Part shown: positions 18,915 to 27,297 of the stretch, in pieces
Layout: every line of letters starts with the position of its first letter
How positions within the stretch are numbered: the stretch's first letter is position 1
Source: Bordetella parapertussis
GTDB taxonomy: Bacteria > Pseudomonadota > Gammaproteobacteria > Burkholderiales > SG8-41
Assembly: GCA_945864585.1 (NCBI GenBank)
Contig: CAMBCF010000029.1
Span: 1-45,827 of the forward strand
Reading direction: 5' to 3'
DNA: 45,827 bases
Notes under the pieces: model-generated
The model's database searches: none
Told to the model about the DNA's origin: nothing
Seen by the model: only the letters and a program-made list of their open reading frames with translations
Position numbers and translations under genes: made by a program

Positions 18915-20147
18915 ATGACAGATTCAAAGACCGCGGCCCCGGGTTACCTGGCAGGCGTCCGGGTACTGGACTTAACGCAGTTTGAGGCGGGTACCTCCTG
19001 TACCCAGGTAATGGCGTGGCTGGGTGCTGATGTGGTGAAGGTGGAAAATCCGACTGGCGGCGATCCCGGCCGCCGCACCGGCGACACCAAACCGCACCGG
19101 GATGATCCTTATTTTCTGAATTACAACTCTAACAAGCGCTCGGTTACCGTCAACCTGAAATCTGCGCGCGGTTTGGAGATCGTCAAGGATCTCGCGCGCA
19201 AGGCCGATATCTTCATGGAAAACTTTGCGCCCGGCGCCATCGAACGCCTGGGGTTGGGTTACGACGTGCTGAGCAAGATTAATCCCGGCATCATCTATGG
19301 GCAGGTAAAGGGCTTCGGCGAAGGCAGTCCGTATGCGAATAATCTGGCGTTCGACATGATCGCCCAGGCCTGTGGGGGCGTCATGAGTATTTCCGGTCAG
19401 CCCGACGGTCCGCCGGTGAAGCCGGGTGCGACGCTCGGCGATACGGGTACCGGGATGCTGATGCTGATCAGCATTCTTTCGGCGCTGTATCAGCGCAAAG
19501 AGACCGGCAAGGGTGTGCATTTGCAAGTGGCGATGCAGGATGCGATGCTGCACTACATCCGCAATGCGTTTGGCGTCACCATCAAATCGGGCAAGGCCGC
19601 GCCGCGCGCCGGTGCGCAATCCGGCAGCGGTGTCAATCCGCCATGCAATATTTATCCCTGTGCGCCGGGAGGGCCCAACGACTACGTCTACGTCTATACC
19701 AGTCGTGCCAACGCGCAGCATTGGCCGCGGCTGCTGGAAGCGATTGGACGCAAAGATCTGATCGGTGATGCACGCTACGACAAGCGGGAGGAGCGCGCCA
19801 AACGGGAGAAGGAAGTAGATGCCATCATCAGCGAATGGACGATGAAGCACGACAAGTATGAGGCGATGCGCGTGATCGGCGCCGCCACGCCTGCGGGTGC
19901 TGTGCGCGATACCTATGAACTGCTGAACGACCCCAATTTCGAGGAGCGCGGCATCATTCAGTCCATACAGCACCCGACCGGACCGTTCAAAATGGCGGGC
20001 TGGCCGGTGCGCTTTAACGGCAAGACGGCACCGGTGAAACCCGCACCGCTGCTTGGCCAGCACAGCGACGAGGTGATGAAGGATTGGCTGGGTATGGATG
20101 CGACGCAGGTGGCCGCACTGCACACTGACAAGGTGCTTTCGGCTTAA
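18915..20147 (+). CDS. CaiB/BaiF family (class III) CoA-transferase
   Basis: A 410-residue enzyme that moves CoA between organic acids and acts as an interlocked dimer in the cytoplasm. The N-terminal GVRVLDLTQFEAGTSCTQVM and LGADVVKVENP blocks, and ENFAPGAIERLGLGYDVL near residue 105, define the family. Asp176 in GATLGDTGTG aligns with the catalytic Asp of formyl-CoA transferase. GGAG lies before ATG 18915; a longer frame to 18864 lacks a site. It is followed by a thiamine-diphosphate enzyme of the oxalyl-CoA decarboxylase/2-hydroxyacyl-CoA lyase type, so the pair probably activates a 2-hydroxy or 2-oxo acid to its CoA ester and then cleaves it. Confidence 0.9.
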   Translation: MTDSKTAAPGYLAGVRVLDLTQFEAGTSCTQVMAWLGADVVKVENPTGGDPGRRTGDTKPHRDDPYFLNYNSNKRSVTVNLKSARGLEIVKDLARKADIFMENFAPGAIERLGLGYDVLSKINPGIIYGQVKGFGEGSPYANNLAFDMIAQACGGVMSISGQPDGPPVKPGATLGDTGTGMLMLISILSALYQRKETGKGVHLQVAMQDAMLHYIRNAFGVTIKSGKAAPRAGAQSGSGVNPPCNIYPCAPGGPNDYVYVYTSRANAQHWPRLLEAIGRKDLIGDARYDKREERAKREKEVDAIISEWTMKHDKYEAMRVIGAATPAGAVRDTYELLNDPNFEERGIIQSIQHPTGPFKMAGWPVRFNGKTAPVKPAPLLGQHSDEVMKDWLGMDATQVAALHTDKVLSA

Positions 20148-20151
20148 TTAC

Positions 20152-20246
20152 GTGAAGGGGGAAGAGTAACGGCAACCCCAGCGGTTTGCCCTTTCACCCT
20201 TCACCCTTCACTCTTCACTCTTCACTCTTCCCCCTTCACCCTTCAC
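20152..20246. repeat. Heptamer array with hairpin between CoA-transferase and ThDP enzyme
   Basis: Eight tandem 7-base units occupy 20191-20246 (mostly CCTTCAC and TCTTCAC). A 15-base arm GTGAAGGGGGAAGAG at 20152-20166 is the perfect reverse complement of 20225-20239. This is the longest member of the heptamer family in the window. Confidence 0.88.
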
Positions 20247-20274
20247 GCCCTAACAAATACAAGGAGAAACAACG

Positions 20275-21927
20275 ATGGCCGATACCACGGGCAATGAAAT
20301 TCTGGCGAAAGCCCTGAAAAACGAAGGCACCAACCACATCTTCTACATCATGGGCGGGCCGATGCAGCACGCCGAAACCGCGTGCGCCAAGGAAGGCATA
20401 CGCATGATCGACGTGCGCCATGAGCAGGCCGCAGCACTCTCGGCGCAAGCCTACAGCCGGCTGCTGCAAAAGCCCAGTGTGTGCATGGCGGCGAGCGGCC
20501 CCGGCGTGATCAATCTCACCACCGGTGTGGCCAATGCGCTGATCGACTGTGCGCCGGTGGTGGCGATCGGGGGCTCCAGCTCGATACATCAGCTTGGTCG
20601 CCAGACGTTTCAGGATATCGACCAGGTTGCCATCATGCGCGGCTGCACCAAGTGGACCGACCAGGTGATCGACGTCCGGCGCATACCCGAAATGGTCAAT
20701 ACCGCGTTCCAGAAAGCGATGGGCGGCAAGCCTGGGCCGGTATATCTGGATTGCCCCGCCGACGTTCTTTACGAGACTGTAGCCGAAGAAAAAGTGCAAT
20801 GGGGTCTGTCCGGCCGCGCGCTGCTGCGCCCGCGTCCGATGGGCGAAGCGGCGCAAGTCGAAAAGCTCCTCGCGGCGCTGGCCAAGGCGAAGAATCCGAT
20901 CATACTCACCGGCAGCGGCGTGATCTGGTCGCAGGCCTGGTCGGAATTGCAATCGTTCGTCGAAAAAGCCGGCATACCGTTTTACACCACGCCGCAGGGC
21001 CGTGGCGTGGTGCCCGACGATCATCCCTTGTCGTTCCTCACCATGCGCTCCTCGGCGTTCAAAGATGCCGATGTGATTCTGATCATCGGTACCCGCATGA
21101 ATTACATCATCGGCCACGCCGCACCGCCGCGCTTCGCTGCCGGTGCGACGATTGCGCGCATCGACATCGATGCGGATGAAATTGCATCGTCACCGCGCAA
21201 AGTGGATATCGGCATCGTGGGCGATTGCAAAGCGGTGTTGCAGCAACTGCTGGCTGCCATGCCCGGGCGCATTGATGCAAAAAACTATGCGCCGTGGCGC
21301 GACATGCTCGCCTCGGGCGAAGCGAAAAAGCGCGGCGAAACCGGCGGTGGCATGGCGATGAACAAAACGCCGATCCATCCGCTGCGCCTGTGCGAAGAAG
21401 TCAAGAATTTCATGAAGCGCGATGCCATACTGGTGGTGGACGGACAGGAAATATTGAACTTTGGCCGCCAATCGATGCCGACCTTCGCGCCGGCGCACCG
21501 GCTGAATTCCGGTCCGTTCGGCATGATGGGCGTGGGCCTGCCGTTCGGCGTGGGCGCCAAGGTGGCGTGTCCCGACAAGCAGGTTATCGTGGTGCATGGC
21601 GACGGTTCATTCGGCCTTAACGCGATGGAACTCGACACCGCGGTGCGGCACAAGATTCCGATACTGGTCGTCATCAGTCTGAACGGTGGCTGGACGGCTG
21701 ACCCCAAGCGCGAAAAAACCGGGCGCAATCTCGGCTTTACGCGTTATGACAAAATGGCCGAAGGGCTGGGCTGCTACGGCGAGTACGTGGAAAAACCGGA
21801 AGATATCGCCGGCGCGCTACAGCGTGCGCAGGCGAAAGTCGATCAGGGCATGGTGGCTCTGGTCAACGTCAAGACCGACGACACGGCGCGCGCGGGCACG
21901 GTGGCGTTTTCGTCTCATTCAACCTAA
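20275..21927 (+). CDS. Thiamine-diphosphate enzyme, 2-hydroxyacyl-CoA lyase/oxalyl-CoA decarboxylase/acetolactate synthase-like
   Basis: A 550-residue three-domain ThDP enzyme. Glu50 in RHEQAAALSAQAYSR is the activating Glu of the PYR domain. A central nucleotide-like domain (about 190-330) follows. The PP domain has the metal motif GDGSFG at 442-447, with Asn470 in SLNGGW about 25 residues later. AAGGAG precedes the ATG. Length and layout fit oxalyl-CoA decarboxylase and bacterial 2-hydroxyacyl-CoA lyases better than catabolic acetolactate synthases, and the upstream CoA-transferase supports a CoA-ester substrate. The substrate itself cannot be read. Confidence 0.85.
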   Translation: MADTTGNEILAKALKNEGTNHIFYIMGGPMQHAETACAKEGIRMIDVRHEQAAALSAQAYSRLLQKPSVCMAASGPGVINLTTGVANALIDCAPVVAIGGSSSIHQLGRQTFQDIDQVAIMRGCTKWTDQVIDVRRIPEMVNTAFQKAMGGKPGPVYLDCPADVLYETVAEEKVQWGLSGRALLRPRPMGEAAQVEKLLAALAKAKNPIILTGSGVIWSQAWSELQSFVEKAGIPFYTTPQGRGVVPDDHPLSFLTMRSSAFKDADVILIIGTRMNYIIGHAAPPRFAAGATIARIDIDADEIASSPRKVDIGIVGDCKAVLQQLLAAMPGRIDAKNYAPWRDMLASGEAKKRGETGGGMAMNKTPIHPLRLCEEVKNFMKRDAILVVDGQEILNFGRQSMPTFAPAHRLNSGPFGMMGVGLPFGVGAKVACPDKQVIVVHGDGSFGLNAMELDTAVRHKIPILVVISLNGGWTADPKREKTGRNLGFTRYDKMAEGLGCYGEYVEKPEDIAGALQRAQAKVDQGMVALVNVKTDDTARAGTVAFSSHST

Positions 21928-21972
21928 CCTCTCAACTCTCATCCCCCAACCACTACCTGCAAGGAGACAACC

Positions 21973-22998
21973 ATGATCGACATGCATGCGCACTGGAAAC
22001 CTGCTGAACTTACCGACGCGTTACGCGCCCGCACCAAGGAACCGCGCATCGTGCGCAACGATGACGGTGTCGAAGTGCTGAAGAGCCGGATGGGCGAAGA
22101 GCCGCTGTCCAAGGCGTTCGATGACGTGAAGTACCACCTTGCACGGATGGACCGGCAGGGCGTGAGCACCAGCGTGCTGTCGCTGCTAGGCTCGTTTTGC
22201 TGGATCGAGTCGCAGCCGGTTGAAGTATCTATACCGCTGTGCCGGATCGCCAACGATGCCATGTCCAAGCTGTGTCAGCAGTACGAAGGCCGCTTTGCTG
22301 CTTTTGCCGCGCTGCCGCTGGCGGACATTGCGGTCGCGGCTAAGGAATTCGAGCGCGCGCTCGCATTGCCGGGCATGATCGGCACGCAGGTGCCGGGGAA
22401 TGCTTTTCTCACCAGCAAGGAAGCCGAGAAGATGCGGCCGCTGCTTGAAGTTGCGAACCGCCATCGTGCGATCGTATTTATCCACCACGGTCCGCGGCCG
22501 GGCGATGCCTTCCCCAAGGTGGCGAGCGACACCGACAACGCGCGCCGCCGCAACGGCACGCTCGATATGCAGGCGAGCCTGTCCTCGGTGATGGTGACAC
22601 TGTGCCTCACTGATTTCCTCGCGCCTTATCCCGATGCGATGATTCAAATCCACAACCTCGGCGGCAACATTCCCTATGAGGTCGAGCGCATGGACCACCG
22701 CTGTCTGCTCGACACGCCGAAAGAGGAACTGCCGTCGTCGCGCTTCCGGCGCGCGAAGGTGTATGTGGATTGCAATTCATTTGGCGCAGGCGCGATCGAG
22801 GCCGGGGTGCGGCTGTACGGCGCTGACCGTATCGTGTGCGGCACCGACGGCAGCGAATTCGGCTGCGACTGGACCATCAAGGCGCTCGCGCAAGCGCAGA
22901 TTGGCGAGGATGCAAGGGAGAATATATTGCACCGCAATGCCGCCGCCATGTTGTCGCGTGTGGTTAAGGCTGCAACACGAGAAACCGCTGTGGCGTAA
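21973..22998 (+). CDS. Amidohydrolase-2 (ACMSD-like) family protein
   Basis: A 341-residue TIM-barrel metalloenzyme. The metal motif H-A-H is at residues 5-7 of MIDMHAHWKP. VFIHHGPRPGD near residue 170 carries the strand-5 His. MIQIHNLGGNIPYEVERM near residue 224 carries the second conserved His, and CGTDGSEFG near residue 295 the late Asp. All expected ligands are present, so it should be active as a decarboxylase or hydrolase. AAGGAG lies before the ATG. It is the third gene of the plus-strand set with the CoA-transferase and the ThDP enzyme, suggesting that it acts on the same compound series. Confidence 0.88.
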   Translation: MIDMHAHWKPAELTDALRARTKEPRIVRNDDGVEVLKSRMGEEPLSKAFDDVKYHLARMDRQGVSTSVLSLLGSFCWIESQPVEVSIPLCRIANDAMSKLCQQYEGRFAAFAALPLADIAVAAKEFERALALPGMIGTQVPGNAFLTSKEAEKMRPLLEVANRHRAIVFIHHGPRPGDAFPKVASDTDNARRRNGTLDMQASLSSVMVTLCLTDFLAPYPDAMIQIHNLGGNIPYEVERMDHRCLLDTPKEELPSSRFRRAKVYVDCNSFGAGAIEAGVRLYGADRIVCGTDGSEFGCDWTIKALAQAQIGEDARENILHRNAAAMLSRVVKAATRETAVA

Positions 22999-23260
22999 TC
23001 GCAAAGTCCACTTGTAGTAAGGTTTTCTTTGGGGCGGATGCAGGCATGAGGCCAGTTATGTGCGTTGCAGCATAACTATTGCATCCGCTCTCCCGCTTGC
23101 AATCGGCGAGTGGTGATTGCAGGCGCATTGATTTTCCGGGTGGTTCGCCCTAGGATGAGCGACCGGCCCGCCATTATTTGCATCGACCAGGCGGGCGGCC
23201 ACGCTACACTTTTGCCGGCGCCGCAAGTGTGCCGACACCTGCACACAAAAGGAGATGAAC
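22999..23260. other. Gap between two amidohydrolase genes
   Basis: 262 bases with no recognisable gene. The stretch GCAGCATAACTATTGCATCC near 23070 is the most AT-rich part. A TACACT near 23205 could be a -10 box, but its spacing to a TTGCAT further upstream is about 21 bases, so no promoter is claimed. The ribosome site GGAG for the next gene lies at 23251-23254. Confidence 0.4.
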
Positions 23261-24967
23261 ATGGCGTATGACCTGTTGATCAAAAATGGCCGCATAGTTG
23301 ATGGTTCGGGGATGCCGGCTTTCCGCGGCGATGTCGGGGTCCGCAACGGCAAAATTGCCGAGCTCGGAAAATTAAGCGGCCCGGCCAAACGTACGCTAGA
23401 TGCTGAGGGGCGGGTAATCGCTCCGGGCTTTGTCGACAACCATTGCCACTTTGACGCGCAGGTCACTTGGGACCCCTTGTGTTCGTTCTCCCCTCAACAC
23501 GGCGCCACTACAGTGGTGTTCGGGAATTGCTCGCTCGGTCTCGCGCCGGTTAAGCCCGGCACCGCAAAGCGGGTCGCGGAGTTTTTGTCGTATGTGGAGG
23601 CGATCCCGATGGACGTGCTGAGTACGGTCGACGTCGAGTGGGAGTCGGTCGCGCAGTACATGAACCGGCTTGAGGGACGCCTCGGGGTCAATGTCGGCAA
23701 TTTCATCGGCCATTCGACGGTGCGCTATTACGTGATGGGCGACGAAAGCCAGAAGCGCACCGCCAACGCCGATGAAATCAAGGCGATGCAGGATGTCGTG
23801 CGCGACGGCATGAAGGCCGGAGCGCTCGGATTTTCCATATCGCGCAACAAAGGCCATTACGACCCGCAAGGGGTGCACATCCCGGCGTTGTGGGCCGACG
23901 AAGAAGAGATCTTTGCGCTCGCCGATGTACTGCGCGAGCTCAGCACCGGCATCATCCAGTGCGGCGGCGGCCGCGCCGCGGAGTTGAATGGCGGTTTGAT
24001 GGCGCGGCTCTCCGAAGCCACGGGCCGCACGGTCATATACAACAATCTGGGCCAGACCATGCGCGATCCCGACGCTTGGAAGAAGCACATGGCGCGCCTC
24101 GAGGAAACATCGAAGGCCGGCATCCGCGCTTTCCCGCTGTGCAGCCCGAACCGGACCACGCAAAACTTCACGATGAAGAACTGCCAGGTGTTCCGCGGCA
24201 CGCCGACCTGGCATCCGATCCTGCTCGCTGCCGACGAAGAGAAGCTGCGCGCCTACAGCGATCCTGCGGTCCGGCGCAAGCTGCACGAAGAGGTGGTCGA
24301 GCACAAAGGGACCAAGCTTCCGGCTGCCGGCTATTCCCTCAAGTGGTGGGACTACATGTGGGTGGAAGAGCCGAAGCTCGAGAAAAACAAAGGCCTGAAA
24401 GGCAAGACCATCGGCCAGCTCGCTCAGGAACAAGGCAAAGGGGTCATCGACGCCTTCCTCGATCTCGTCGTCGAAGAGAAGCTGCAAACCGGCTTCATGC
24501 AGGCGGAAATCAACGTCGACAACGAGGCGATGAAGCAGATCCTCACCCATCCGAACGCGATCGTCGGGCTCTCCGACGGCGGCGCGCACGTGCAGTTCCA
24601 CGGCGGCTACGGCTACTGCACGCGGCTACTTTCCGAGTGGGTGCGCGAGAAGCAGATCATGACGCTCGAGCACGCCGTGCGGCGGCTGACTTTCGACTCT
24701 GCCTCGGCGCTGGGGCTCTACGATCGCGGTCTGCTGCGTCCGGGCCTGAATGCCGACATTGTGATCTTCGATCCCGACACCGTGCGGCCGCTGCCGGAAA
24801 GCATCGTTCACGACTTCCCGGCGAACGGCTGGCGCGTGAAGGAGCCGGCGCAGGGCGTCATGGCGACCATCGTCAACGGCGAAGTCCTGCTGGAGAATGG
24901 CGAGTACACGGGCGCGCTGTCCGGCAAGGTCGCCCGCAACACCTACTATCACGCGCACGCTGCCTGA
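23261..24967 (+). CDS. N-acyl-D-amino-acid deacylase (D-aminoacylase) family amidohydrolase
   Basis: A 568-residue metal-dependent amidohydrolase. The N-terminal beta-sandwich segment YDLLIKNGRIVDGSGMPAF leads to the metal motif His61-x-His63 (NHCHFD). Cys90 in FGNCSLGLAPV matches the bridging Cys that is special to D-aminoacylases. A late Asp (about residue 439) lies in LSDGGAHVQFHGGYG. GGAG ends six bases before ATG 23261. The ATG at 23255 touches the GGAG and is rejected. The family removes the acyl group from N-acyl-D-amino acids, but long members of about 570 residues such as this are mostly uncharacterised. Third-position C is more frequent than in flanking genes, a hint of different origin. 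Confidence 0.87.
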   Translation: MAYDLLIKNGRIVDGSGMPAFRGDVGVRNGKIAELGKLSGPAKRTLDAEGRVIAPGFVDNHCHFDAQVTWDPLCSFSPQHGATTVVFGNCSLGLAPVKPGTAKRVAEFLSYVEAIPMDVLSTVDVEWESVAQYMNRLEGRLGVNVGNFIGHSTVRYYVMGDESQKRTANADEIKAMQDVVRDGMKAGALGFSISRNKGHYDPQGVHIPALWADEEEIFALADVLRELSTGIIQCGGGRAAELNGGLMARLSEATGRTVIYNNLGQTMRDPDAWKKHMARLEETSKAGIRAFPLCSPNRTTQNFTMKNCQVFRGTPTWHPILLAADEEKLRAYSDPAVRRKLHEEVVEHKGTKLPAAGYSLKWWDYMWVEEPKLEKNKGLKGKTIGQLAQEQGKGVIDAFLDLVVEEKLQTGFMQAEINVDNEAMKQILTHPNAIVGLSDGGAHVQFHGGYGYCTRLLSEWVREKQIMTLEHAVRRLTFDSASALGLYDRGLLRPGLNADIVIFDPDTVRPLPESIVHDFPANGWRVKEPAQGVMATIVNGEVLLENGEYTGALSGKVARNTYYHAHAA

Positions 24968-24998
24968 TTCAAACTGCCAATGCTTAAGGGAGATTCCA

Positions 24999-26249
24999 AT
25001 GAAAGACAATCTACGCTTCGTCGACTCCGATATGCATGTGATGGAGCCGCCGGATCTGTTCGAGCGCTACCTGGACCCGAAGTATAAAGATCGTGTCACC
25101 GTAAAGCTCGGCGGCGATGGCCGCCCCACTCGCGGCGCCGCCGGGTTGATCCTCATCGACGGGCAGCCCACCTCGGACAACGACCTGCAGCAATACCGCA
25201 AACCGCGCAATGCGTCCAAGACCAAAGTCATCTCGCCGCTCGCCGGATCGCGGCTGCAGGAGACGGACCGGCTCGATTTCGCGATAGCGCGTGATTACGA
25301 TCCCGAAGCGCAGGTCATGGGCATGGCGATGGAAGGTGTCGATATCGCGGTGCTTTTTCCCACCATGGGCCTGGGCCTGCTCGCGCGCAACGGCATCGAA
25401 CCGCGGCTCTCTTTGGCGGTGTGCCAAGCGTATAACAACTGGGTGCACGAATTCTGCCAATACAGTCCTGAGCGCCTGAAGTTCGCGGCGATGCTGCCGA
25501 TGCACGATGTTCATCTGGCCTGCAAGGAGTTGACAAGGTGCGTGAGGGAACTCGGCGCCGTGGGTTCCTTCATCCGGCCGAATCTGGTGAACGGCCACTA
25601 CTGGCATTCGAACTACTGGGACCCGCTCTACAGCGTGCACGAAGAGTTGAACGTGACCTGGGGATTCCACGAAGGCGTGAGCGCCCAGTACTCGCACATG
25701 ATCGAGCTCTACGGTGAGAACCGCTTCTACCGTCACGTGGCCGCGCACTGGATCGAGATGCAGCAGTCGATGATCGCGATGATCATCGGCGGCGTGTTCG
25801 AATTCCATCCGAAGCTGCGGGTGGCGTTCCTCGAAGCAAACAACTCCTGGGTGCCCGGACTGCTGTCGCGCATCGAGAACGACTATCCGCAGTATCGCGA
25901 CACGCACGCCCCTTACCTCAGCCTGACCCCGAAGGAGTACTTCCAACGCAACTGCTGGGCCGCGGTCGAGGGCAGCGAGCCGGAGATCGAAGCCACTGCC
26001 ACCTTCATCGGCGCCGACCGCATGTGCATCTCCACCGACTATCCGCACTTCGACTCCAACTACCCGAACGTGGCGAACAACCTGATCAAGAACTGTACAC
26101 GCGATACCGCGGCGAAGATTCTGGCGGGCGGCATACATCTTTACGGCTTCACCGAGGCCGACTTCCGCAAGGCAGACAAAGCGGCGGGCGCGAGCACCAA
26201 CGGCAAAGCAAAGCCGGCCGCGAAGCGCAGGGCAGCGATGGTCGGGTGA
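24999..26249 (+). CDS. Amidohydrolase-2 family protein (DSDxH type)
   Basis: A 416-residue TIM-barrel protein. The start FVDSDMHVMEPPDLFERYL shows the DSDxH-x-x-E-P variant of the metal motif. GFHEGVSAQYSH near residue 223 carries the strand-5 His, FEFHPKLRVAFLEANNSW near residue 268 the next conserved segment, and CISTDYPHFDSNYP near residue 342 the late Asp. An AGGGAG site precedes ATG 24999. The C-terminal tail is rich in Ala and Lys. It follows the D-aminoacylase-like gene by 31 bases and precedes a Bug gene by 18, so the three are probably one operon. The substrate is unknown. Confidence 0.87.
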   Translation: MKDNLRFVDSDMHVMEPPDLFERYLDPKYKDRVTVKLGGDGRPTRGAAGLILIDGQPTSDNDLQQYRKPRNASKTKVISPLAGSRLQETDRLDFAIARDYDPEAQVMGMAMEGVDIAVLFPTMGLGLLARNGIEPRLSLAVCQAYNNWVHEFCQYSPERLKFAAMLPMHDVHLACKELTRCVRELGAVGSFIRPNLVNGHYWHSNYWDPLYSVHEELNVTWGFHEGVSAQYSHMIELYGENRFYRHVAAHWIEMQQSMIAMIIGGVFEFHPKLRVAFLEANNSWVPGLLSRIENDYPQYRDTHAPYLSLTPKEYFQRNCWAAVEGSEPEIEATATFIGADRMCISTDYPHFDSNYPNVANNLIKNCTRDTAAKILAGGIHLYGFTEADFRKADKAAGASTNGKAKPAAKRRAAMVG

Positions 26250-26267
26250 CGCGCGATCCGTCATCGA

Positions 26268-27266
26268 ATGAAAACTGCGAGCAGACTGCTGCAAAGGCGG
26301 GCACCGGGTTGGCTGGGCGGACTGATCCTGCTCGCCGCAGCGCAGGCGTGGGGACAGGCGGCATGGCGTCCGGACAAGGCGACGGAACTGATCGTTACCA
26401 CGGCGCCCGGCGGCAGCAACGATCAGGTCGCGCGCGTGATGCAGCGGATCCTGCAGGAAGGGAAGTTGTTGGCGACCCCGGTGCTGGTGATGAACAGGCC
26501 CGGCGGCAACCAGACACTGGGGCTCGCCTATCTTAATCAGCATGCGGGCGATGCGCATTATCTGCTGATGGGCAACCCAACCGTCATTACCAATGCGCTA
26601 TCCGGAATTACAACGGTAACGGTGGCTGATCTGACGCCGATCGCGATGCTGCTGGTCGAGCACACGGCGATCTCGGTACGCGCGGACTCACCGCTTCGCA
26701 ACCTGCGCGATCTCACGCAACGTCTCAGGGCGGACCCCGAATCGATGGTGGTCGGCACTGCTGCTCGCGGCGGCGTGAACCATCTTGCGCTGGTGCTGGC
26801 GTTGAAGGCCGGCGGCGTGGATGTGAAGAGAGTAAAGACGGTTATTTTCAAGACCAACGGCGAATCCATGGCCGCGATGGCTGGTGGGCACATTCACCTG
26901 GTGGCCTCTTCTGTCAACGCTGCAAGGCCGCAGGTGAGCGCGGGCCATGCGCGCGCGATTGCTGTCGCCGCGCAACAGCGCATGGCGGGAGCCTACGCGG
27001 AGGCGCCGACATTCCGCGAACAGGGAATCGATAACTGGGTGTCGAGCTGGCGTGGCATGTTCGCGCCGAAAGGGAGTTTGCCCGGGCAGGTGGCATTCTG
27101 GGAAGACGCGTTTGCCAGAATGACTGCAACCGAAGAGTGGGCGAAGCAGCTTGCCGTGCACGAGTGGCATCCGCAGTTTTTGCGCAGCAGGGAATTCATG
27201 CAATACCTCGATGCGCAGCACAACGCGAACCGCACTATCATGTCCGAACTGGGCCTGGTGAAGTGA
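26268..27266 (+). CDS. Bug-family solute-binding protein, divergent
   Basis: A 332-residue secreted receptor. Signal peptide residues 1-30 (a hydrophobic run GWLGGLILLAAAQAWG) are followed by KATELIVTTAPGGSNDQVAR, a recognisable but atypical version of the family's first strand without the common YPxRP motif. The usual VPYKG loop is replaced by a KTVIFKTNGESMAAMAGGHI stretch near residue 190. It lies between two amidohydrolase genes on the same strand, so it may bring in the substrate of those enzymes. Its Shine-Dalgarno sequence is weak. The family call is good despite divergence. Confidence 0.82.
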   Translation: MKTASRLLQRRAPGWLGGLILLAAAQAWGQAAWRPDKATELIVTTAPGGSNDQVARVMQRILQEGKLLATPVLVMNRPGGNQTLGLAYLNQHAGDAHYLLMGNPTVITNALSGITTVTVADLTPIAMLLVEHTAISVRADSPLRNLRDLTQRLRADPESMVVGTAARGGVNHLALVLALKAGGVDVKRVKTVIFKTNGESMAAMAGGHIHLVASSVNAARPQVSAGHARAIAVAAQQRMAGAYAEAPTFREQGIDNWVSSWRGMFAPKGSLPGQVAFWEDAFARMTATEEWAKQLAVHEWHPQFLRSREFMQYLDAQHNANRTIMSELGLVK

Positions 27267-27297
27267 TCCACAGATGAACCTCAATTAGGAGAGAAAA

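Noticed and set aside
18972-20123. 383-codon open frame on the minus strand
   Set aside because: Shadow of the CoA-transferase gene, with no protein-like motif.
20191-20246. CRISPR-like array
   Set aside because: Units are 7 bases in direct tandem with no spacers, and no cas gene is present.
23255-23260. Earlier ATG for the D-aminoacylase-like gene
   Set aside because: It touches the GGAG ribosome site, leaving no spacer; the ATG two codons later has correct spacing.
23396-24601. 401-codon open frame on the minus strand
   Set aside because: Shadow of the D-aminoacylase-like gene; the plus-strand protein has intact metal ligands.
25011-26558. 515-codon open frame on the minus strand
   Set aside because: It is antisense to the amidohydrolase gene and the start of a Bug gene, both with full family motifs. 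There is no ribosome site or recognisable domain.
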